A DNA stretch of 64,000 nucleotides from CAZMGB01 sp964565775 (GTDB taxonomy: Bacteria; Chloroflexota; Dehalococcoidia; DSTF01; JALHUB01): assembly GCA_964565775.1 (NCBI GenBank), contig CAZMGB010000009.1, forward strand, positions 66,515 to 130,514, written 5' to 3'. Under the pieces are notes generated by a model that was given only the letters and a program-made list of their open reading frames with translations, made no database searches and was not told where the DNA came from. The translations under genes were made by a program, and so were the position numbers. Below, one piece after another: positions 60,344 to 64,000 of this stretch. Each line of letters starts with the position of its first letter. The stretch's first letter is position 1.

Positions 60344-61008
60344 TAGTAGCAAGTCGAAAGCCGATCTCGGAGATCAAGGGTGCGCTTGCGCGCCACGATA
60401 AGGTTCTATTCGTGGGCTGCGGGACGTGCGTGACCGTATGCCTTGCCGGCGGAGAGCGCGAGGTAGGCATCATGTCCTACGCCATGCGCATGGCGCGGCG
60501 GCTGGAGGGACGGCCCCTCGAGATCGAACAGGTCACGATCGAGCGCCAGTGCGAAAACGAGTTCATCCAGGAGCTCGCTCCCGCAGCGGAACGCAACGAG
60601 GCGATCCTGTCGTTCGGGTGCGGCGCCGGCGTGCAGGCGATCGCCGAGCGATTCCCGGAGAAGCCGGTCTACGCGGCGCTCAATACGCAGTTTCTCGGCA
60701 TCCTCGAGGAGCAGGGGGTCTGGACGGAGAAGTGCCTGGGGTGCGGGTCGTGCATGCTCTCGGACTTCGGCGGCATCTGCCCGATTACGCGCTGCGCGAA
60801 GCGTCTGCTGAACGGCCCTTGCGGCGGTTCGAGCGAGGAGCGATGCGAGGTCGACCCCGAGCGACCCTGCGCCTGGCAGCTCATCTACCGCCGGCTGAAG
60901 GCCATCGGCCAGCTAGACAACCTGGAACGCATCGTCCCGGCGAGAGACTGGCGGCCGAGCTGGCACGGCGGTGCGCGAACGGTGGTGCGAGAGGAGCACC
61001 GGATCTAG
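60340..61008 (+). CDS. metV: MetV, zinc/iron-sulfur partner of MetF
   Basis: A 222-residue protein of the methylenetetrahydrofolate reductase C-terminal (MetV) family. It shows GCGTCVTVCLAGGEREV (Cys27, 30, 34), LSFGCGAGVQAIAERFPEKPVYAALNTQFLG, and CLGCGSCMLSDFGGICPITRCAKRLLNGPCGG, which together supply the Fe-S and zinc ligands. MetV forms a core with MetF and mediates contact with Hdr proteins in acetogens. Here it ends the operon, about 12 kb away from metF. ATGA overlap with mvhD. Confidence 0.9.
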   Translation: MIVASRKPISEIKGALARHDKVLFVGCGTCVTVCLAGGEREVGIMSYAMRMARRLEGRPLEIEQVTIERQCENEFIQELAPAAERNEAILSFGCGAGVQAIAERFPEKPVYAALNTQFLGILEEQGVWTEKCLGCGSCMLSDFGGICPITRCAKRLLNGPCGGSSEERCEVDPERPCAWQLIYRRLKAIGQLDNLERIVPARDWRPSWHGGARTVVREEHRI

Positions 61009-61097
61009 CTTCGAGCCTTTCACGGACCTTATCAGGGCACCACTATCGCACATCCGGGACGGCGGAGCCGAGCGTCGACCGGGCGATGAACCCTCCC

Positions 61098-62093
61098 CTA
61101 CAGATCCCAGTAGCTGTGCAACCGCTGGAAGTCTATGGTGCCGCTGTTGGCTATGTTGTCGGCCTCTATGCCGGCTTCTTCGGCGGCGGCCACGGCATTG
61201 AGACCGCCGTACAGGATGACACCCACCTTGTTCAACCCGACAGGGATCTGGCAAACGGGCTGGCTGGTGTAGCCCATGACAACCACCCCGCCGATATTTG
61301 ATTCCCTGAGCTTCTCCACCAGCTCTTCGGCCATCGGCTTCGCCGCCGCCGGTATCTCCCGGAAGTTGGCGAGTATCATGCCTTCGCCCCTGGTCGCGGC
61401 GTCACGCACGGCGGTCATGTGCGCCCTGATGTACGCCAGTGATGGGTCCAGGGAGGAGCCGGCGTAGTGGATTATGGCCACGAACCTTCGAGGCTTGGAG
61501 TTGTGGATCTCCAGTATTCCCCCGAACCGAGAGTCCATGGGAATGCCGGCCTTCAGTAGCACGCCGTTGATGGTGGCGCTACAGACCGTCGCTAGCCCCA
61601 TCTGGCCCTCGGGCACGATCACGTCGCCCAGCTTGTCGCCCTCCTCTGCCACCGCCACCATGTGACTGACGCCTATGTCCGCCAGGAAAGCGTCCTTCAT
61701 CGCTGACAGGGCCTTCTTGAACTTGTCTTTGGGGAAGAGGGAGGTGTTGATAATCACCTCGCCGCTGCGTTGGACAGGGTCAAACGTCGTCTGGAAGGCG
61801 AGGGAGGCGATCCTCTCGATGACAAGACCGACCTGCTCCGGCGCCAGCGCGAACCTCAGCTCCTCCAGCCCCTTGGCGGTGAGGACTCTGCCGTCTCTCC
61901 CCAGGGACTGGGTGAAGCCCCGCTCATCGGTGATTCTGAAGTGATACCTCACTGACCTCTCGCTAAGGTTGATGCCGTGATTCTTCAGCGCGCGGGCGAT
62001 GCTGATCGAGCCCAGTGGCTCCGGTGACTCGCTCAGCACCCTCAGGATCGCGACGATCTTTCTCTCAGTGTCGCGGGCTTCGCTTTCCAGCAT
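61098..62093 (-). CDS. nrpR: NrpR-type regulator (winged helix plus DUF128)
   Basis: A 331-residue regulator. Residues 6-75 form the NrpR winged helix (ERKIVAILRVLSESPEPLGSISIARAL, ERSVRYHFRITDERGFTQ). Residues of about 85-331 are one DUF128 ligand domain (GEVIINTSLFPK, PEGQMGLATVCSATINGVLLKAGIP, GVVVMGYTSQPVCQIPVGLNKVGVILYGGLNA). NrpR in methanogens senses 2-oxoglutarate and represses nitrogen genes. It is convergent with the metV end of the cluster. ATG 62093 follows GGAGGAAA and is preferred over an upstream in-frame start. Confidence 0.88.
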   Translation of the reverse strand: MLESEARDTERKIVAILRVLSESPEPLGSISIARALKNHGINLSERSVRYHFRITDERGFTQSLGRDGRVLTAKGLEELRFALAPEQVGLVIERIASLAFQTTFDPVQRSGEVIINTSLFPKDKFKKALSAMKDAFLADIGVSHMVAVAEEGDKLGDVIVPEGQMGLATVCSATINGVLLKAGIPMDSRFGGILEIHNSKPRRFVAIIHYAGSSLDPSLAYIRAHMTAVRDAATRGEGMILANFREIPAAAKPMAEELVEKLRESNIGGVVVMGYTSQPVCQIPVGLNKVGVILYGGLNAVAAAEEAGIEADNIANSGTIDFQRLHSYWDL

Positions 62094-62162
62094 GCAGTTT
62101 CCTCCGCCAGCCGACATCCAGCGTGGTAGCTCCACCCCTGCACCGGGCTGGCAATCGACGCT

Positions 62163-62191
62163 ATTGTAGCGCGTTTCTTGCGTCCCCCCAA
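62163..62191 (-). promoter_or_regulatory. Possible nrpR promoter
   Basis: On the minus strand, TTGGGG (62186-62191) and TACAAT (62163-62168) are separated by 17 bp. The -10 match is good, the -35 weak. The leader would be about 60 nt. Confidence 0.4.
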
Positions 62192-62311
62192 GCCCGCGCG
62201 CACCAGCGGTCGCTCGGCGGGTCGGTCTTCAGGGTTCGGGCTCGAAGGCCGACTCATATAGGTGGACGTAATGAAGTCGGGTTTCCCTCCGGAGTATGGA
62301 GAGGTGCAGCA

Positions 62312-62686
62312 ATGAGGATGATACCAAGCCTGAAGGCAAGCGTGGGGCTCGCGCTGGGCGCAGTTGCGGTGGGCACGCTCGCGTCACGGACACTCTTCCG
62401 GTCCTCCGATCGCACGGTCACGGGCGGGCGGAGGCCACGGACGCACACACCCTGGACTTCCGAGTCTCAAGGGACGTGGGAACCAGCGGCGGGCAGGACA
62501 GCCCAGGCAGCGGATGCACCGACCACATGGCCGAAACCACCACCGCCGAAGATCACAAACATAGAGACGGCGAAGCCACGTGCTAGGAGGGCGGCCAGCT
62601 CGAAAACGTCGACACCGAGAAAGCGAAGGCGAGCCACCAGCCCAAAGACCACCGCCGCCAACGCGACGAGGGCGAAGGCGTCGTAG
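62312..62686 (+). CDS. Hypothetical small basic protein with N-terminal membrane helix
   Basis: A 124-residue frame not recognised as any family. It has one likely membrane segment (VGLALGAVAVGTLASRTLF) followed by a long low-complexity Arg/Lys/Pro/Thr/Ala tail ending KRRRATSPKTTAANATRAKAS. The start ATG 62312 is preceded by GGAGAGGTG at good spacing, and a strong hairpin lies 59 bp after the stop, which supports it. The opposite strand is also open (62467-62778) and would encode a hydrophobic peptide, so the true coding strand is uncertain. Confidence 0.35.
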   Translation: MRMIPSLKASVGLALGAVAVGTLASRTLFRSSDRTVTGGRRPRTHTPWTSESQGTWEPAAGRTAQAADAPTTWPKPPPPKITNIETAKPRARRAASSKTSTPRKRRRATSPKTTAANATRAKAS

Positions 62687-62745
62687 AAGCGTCGTCTAGC
62701 GGCAACCGGTGAGTGCCCCCTGCTGGGCAAGCAGACTGTGAAGGC

Positions 62746-62773
62746 TGAGCCGCGTCCCTGTGGACGCGGCTCA
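62746..62773. terminator. Strong 12-bp hairpin, probable terminator
   Basis: TGAGCCGCGTCC (62746-62757) and GGACGCGGCTCA (62762-62773) pair perfectly around a CTGT loop. It separates the hypothetical gene from the tRNA-linked array and could act on both strands. No U tract follows, so its mechanism is uncertain. Confidence 0.6.
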
Positions 62774-62811
62774 GTCATACTTCCGTCCGGCGCGGGATCA
62801 TCAGTGTAAAG

Positions 62812-62900
62812 TGGCTCCCCGAGCAGTCCGCCTGAGGCGGAGAACCTGCAACCTAGCGGTTAATCCGCCTGAGGCGGACCCGCTCTACCACCCGGGGCAC
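62812..62900 (-). pseudogene. Degenerate tRNA-Asn copy with two palindrome insertions, unit 1
   Basis: On the minus strand it keeps TGGTAGAGCGGG, then TTAACCGCTAGGTTGCAGGTT and CTGCTCGGGGAGCCA of the true tRNA-Asn. The left half of the anticodon arm and loop and the T-loop region are replaced by TCCGCCTCAGGCGGA (62864-62878 and 62827-62841), and part of the D arm is lost. The anticodon is gone, so it is not a functional tRNA. Confidence 0.8.
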
Positions 62901-63135
62901 TTAGATACGTGCGGAGCCATTCTCTTCCCTGCCCCGACTTCAGAACCCGCTCCCGACGCATCGCCTCCGCACGGCTCGGGTAGATCTCCTGAAGGACCAG
63001 CTCCCACGGCCCCCGGGCCTTGGTCCACCGCCCCATGCCCCTCTCGTGTTCCACCAGGCGCCGCTTCAGATCGGCCGTCTGGCCGATGTAGAGCCTCCCG
63101 GCTGTACTGCGCAGCACGTAGACCGTAAACACCAT
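62860..63135 (-). CDS. GIY-YIG nuclease-domain protein, copy A
   Basis: A 91-residue protein made of a single GIY-YIG domain: VYVLRSTAGRLYIGQTADLKRRLVEHERG contains the 'GIY' and 'YIG' strands and the conserved Arg; a Glu in the EIYPSRAEAMRRERVL region can bind the metal. It resembles UPF0213/YhbQ-like proteins. ATG 63135 lies 10 nt after the CCA end of the degenerate tRNA of unit 2; a TTG two codons upstream is an alternative, and no ribosome binding site is seen. The last residues (GPPQAD) are encoded by the palindrome inside the next degenerate tRNA. Confidence 0.75.
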   Translation of the reverse strand: MVFTVYVLRSTAGRLYIGQTADLKRRLVEHERGMGRWTKARGPWELVLQEIYPSRAEAMRRERVLKSGQGREWLRTYLSAPGGRAGPPQAD

Positions 63136-63145
63136 CTGCAAACGT

Positions 63146-63234
63146 TGGCTCCCCGAGCAGTCCGCCTGAGGCGGAGAACCTGCAACCTAGCGGTTAATCC
63201 GCCTGAGGCGGACCCGCTCTACCACCCGGGGCAC
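63146..63234 (-). pseudogene. Degenerate tRNA-Asn copy with two palindrome insertions, unit 2
   Basis: Same structure as unit 1, with palindromes at 63198-63212 and 63161-63175. The encoded CCA end is at 63146-63148. Confidence 0.8.
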
Positions 63235-63469
63235 TTAGATACGTGCGGAGCCATTCTCTTCCCTGCCCCGACTTCAGAACCCGCTCCCGACGCATCGCCT
63301 CCGCACGGCTCGGGTAGATCTCCTGAAGGACCAGCTCCCACGGCCCCCGGGCCTTGGTCCACCGCCCCATGCCCCTCTCGTGTTCCACCAGGCGCCGCTT
63401 CAGATCGGCCGTCTGGCCGATGTAGAGCCTCCCGGCTGTACTGCGCAGCACGTAGACCGTAAACACCAT
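63194..63469 (-). CDS. GIY-YIG nuclease-domain protein, copy B
   Basis: Identical in protein sequence to copy A (62860-63135), within unit 2. Its start lies 10 nt after the CCA end of the degenerate tRNA of unit 3, and its stop lies in the degenerate tRNA of unit 2. Confidence 0.75.
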   Translation of the reverse strand: MVFTVYVLRSTAGRLYIGQTADLKRRLVEHERGMGRWTKARGPWELVLQEIYPSRAEAMRRERVLKSGQGREWLRTYLSAPGGRAGPPQAD

Positions 63470-63479
63470 CTGCAAACGT

Positions 63480-63568
63480 TGGCTCCCCGAGCAGTCCGCC
63501 TGAGGCGGAGAACCTGCAACCTAGCGGTTAATCCGCCTGAGGCGGACCCGCTCTACCACCCGGGGCAC
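63480..63568 (-). pseudogene. Degenerate tRNA-Asn copy with two palindrome insertions, unit 3
   Basis: Same structure as units 1 and 2, with palindromes at 63532-63546 and 63495-63509. The encoded CCA end is at 63480-63482. Confidence 0.8.
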
Positions 63569-63803
63569 TTAGATACGTGCGGAGCCATTCTCTTCCCTGC
63601 CCCGACTTCAGAACCCGCTCCCGACGCATCGCCTCCGCACGGCTCGGGTAGATCTCCTGAAGGACCAGCTCCCACGGCCCCCGGGCCTTGGTCCACCGCC
63701 CCATGCCCCTCTCGTGTTCCACCAGGCGCCGCTTCAGATCGGCCGTCTGGCCGACGTAGAGCCTCCCAGCTGTACCGCGCAGCACGTAAACCGTAAACAC
63801 CAT
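63528..63803 (-). CDS. GIY-YIG nuclease-domain protein, copy C
   Basis: As copies A and B but with small changes (VLRGTAGRLYVGQ in place of VLRSTAGRLYIGQ), so it is the diverged or ancestral copy. Its ATG is 10 nt downstream of the CCA of the intact tRNA-Asn, so it is likely transcribed from the tRNA promoter and freed by tRNA 3' processing as a nearly leaderless message. Confidence 0.75.
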   Translation of the reverse strand: MVFTVYVLRGTAGRLYVGQTADLKRRLVEHERGMGRWTKARGPWELVLQEIYPSRAEAMRRERVLKSGQGREWLRTYLSAPGGRAGPPQAD

Positions 63804-63813
63804 CTGCAAACGT

Positions 63814-63889
63814 TGGCTCCCCGAGCAGGACTCGAACCTGCAACCTAGCGGTTAACAGCCGCCCGCTCTACCAATTGAGCTATCGGGGA
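63814..63889 (-). tRNA. tRNA-Asn (anticodon GTT)
   Basis: Complete cloverleaf on the minus strand: acceptor TCCCCGA/TCGGGGA with discriminator G and an encoded CCA (63814-63816); D arm AGCTCAATTGGTAGAGC; anticodon arm GGCGG-CTGTTAA-CCGCT, anticodon GTT; T arm GCAGG-TTCGAGT-CCTGC. It lies at the head of the tandem GIY-YIG array, which begins right after its CCA end. Confidence 0.97.
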
Positions 63890-64000
63890 GCGCCGGAGCT
63901 ATTGTATCGGGGCCGGGGCGCGGAATCAATGCGAGGGCCGCCAGCGGGAGCCGTGGCGCTCGCGCAGGTCTGAGGTTAGCTGGCTGCCGAGCCAGGATTC
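63890..64000. other. Region upstream of tRNA-Asn
   Basis: 111 bases to the window edge with no recognised gene. An ATTGTAT-containing stretch near 63901 reads on the minus strand as ATACAAT, a possible -10 element for the tRNA. Confidence 0.35.

Larger units (their letters stand above)
62812..63813 (-). repeat. Three tandem 334-bp units downstream of tRNA-Asn
   Basis: Units 62812-63145, 63146-63479 and 63480-63813 repeat with exactly 334-bp periodicity. Each runs (minus strand) from just after a tRNA CCA end through a GIY-YIG gene to a degenerate tRNA-Asn copy. Units 1 and 2 look identical in their coding parts; unit 3, next to the true tRNA, has several substitutions. The divergence argues against a simple assembly artefact. 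Confidence 0.92.

Noticed and set aside
62467..62778. 103-codon minus-strand frame that looks like a two-helix membrane protein
   Set aside because: Its start lies inside the strong 12-bp hairpin, it lacks a ribosome binding site, and the hydrophobicity is what the antisense of a Lys/Ala/Thr-rich frame gives. Kept only as an alternative to 62312-62686.
62812..63889. Tandem repeats considered as a CRISPR array
   Set aside because: The period is 334 bp with nearly the whole unit repeated and coding; there are no short repeats with unique spacers and no cas genes.

Overview
The window is GC-rich, densely coding bacterial DNA. The gene content suggests a deep-branching bacterium of the Chloroflexota (Dehalococcoidia-like): a single type IV pilus operon with Thr-Pro linkers, a MetF/MetV plus Hdr/MvhD methylene-tetrahydrofolate reductase cluster, a DUF128 NrpR regulator, two YjbQ proteins and large PAS-GGDEF-HD-GYP sensors. 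This placement is inferred from gene content only; no 16S gene or ribosomal protein is present to fix it.

Layout. 1-2925: end of a CoA-transferase, a glutaredoxin, a PadR regulator with an arsM arsenite methyltransferase, and a CPBP protease. 2987-3124: a small MITE-like repeat. 3213-10054: a complete SUF iron-sulfur operon (sufR-C-B-D-Rieske-S-U-T) behind a near-consensus promoter. 10237-16185: full-length gltB and an MBL hydrolase. 16269-30125 (minus strand): a type IV pilus operon from pilA to pilT plus a DUF2723 membrane protein, with a 1005-residue modular pilin-like protein. 30459-35121: assorted small genes (MBL hydrolase, DedA, YjbQ, MobB, a kinase-like phosphotransferase, a flavin/pyridoxamine oxidase-like protein). 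35401-45430: two paralogous c-di-GMP sensors facing each other across a zinc alcohol dehydrogenase; their 3' ends form a 604-bp near-identical inverted repeat. 45793-46632: a second PPOX-like protein and a second YjbQ.

46773-61008 is the most striking region. From one promoter with a perfect inverted repeat just downstream runs mvhD-metF-(ferredoxin+degenerate FMN domain)-(ferredoxin+FMN glutamate synthase domain)-(GATase2+GXGXG)-hdrC-hdrB-hdrA-mvhD-metV. Most junctions overlap by 4 nt. The HdrA protein is a 1484-residue fusion in which a GltD-like NAD(P)H oxidoreductase is inserted inside one HdrA copy and followed by a second HdrA copy. I read this as a candidate flavin-based electron-bifurcating complex that joins methylene-THF reduction to a split glutamate synthase. 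A NrpR-type nitrogen regulator lies next door (61098-62093).

62812-63889 holds a second unusual structure: a functional-looking tRNA-Asn(GTT) followed on the minus strand by three tandem 334-bp units. Each unit is made of a tiny GIY-YIG nuclease gene starting 10 nt after a tRNA CCA end and a degenerate tRNA-Asn copy that carries the 15-bp palindrome TCCGCCTCAGGCGGA in both the anticodon loop and the T arm. The same palindrome occurs in the MITE near 3066 and inside the sufS coding sequence at 8691, so it looks like a dispersed element able to enter both RNA and protein genes.
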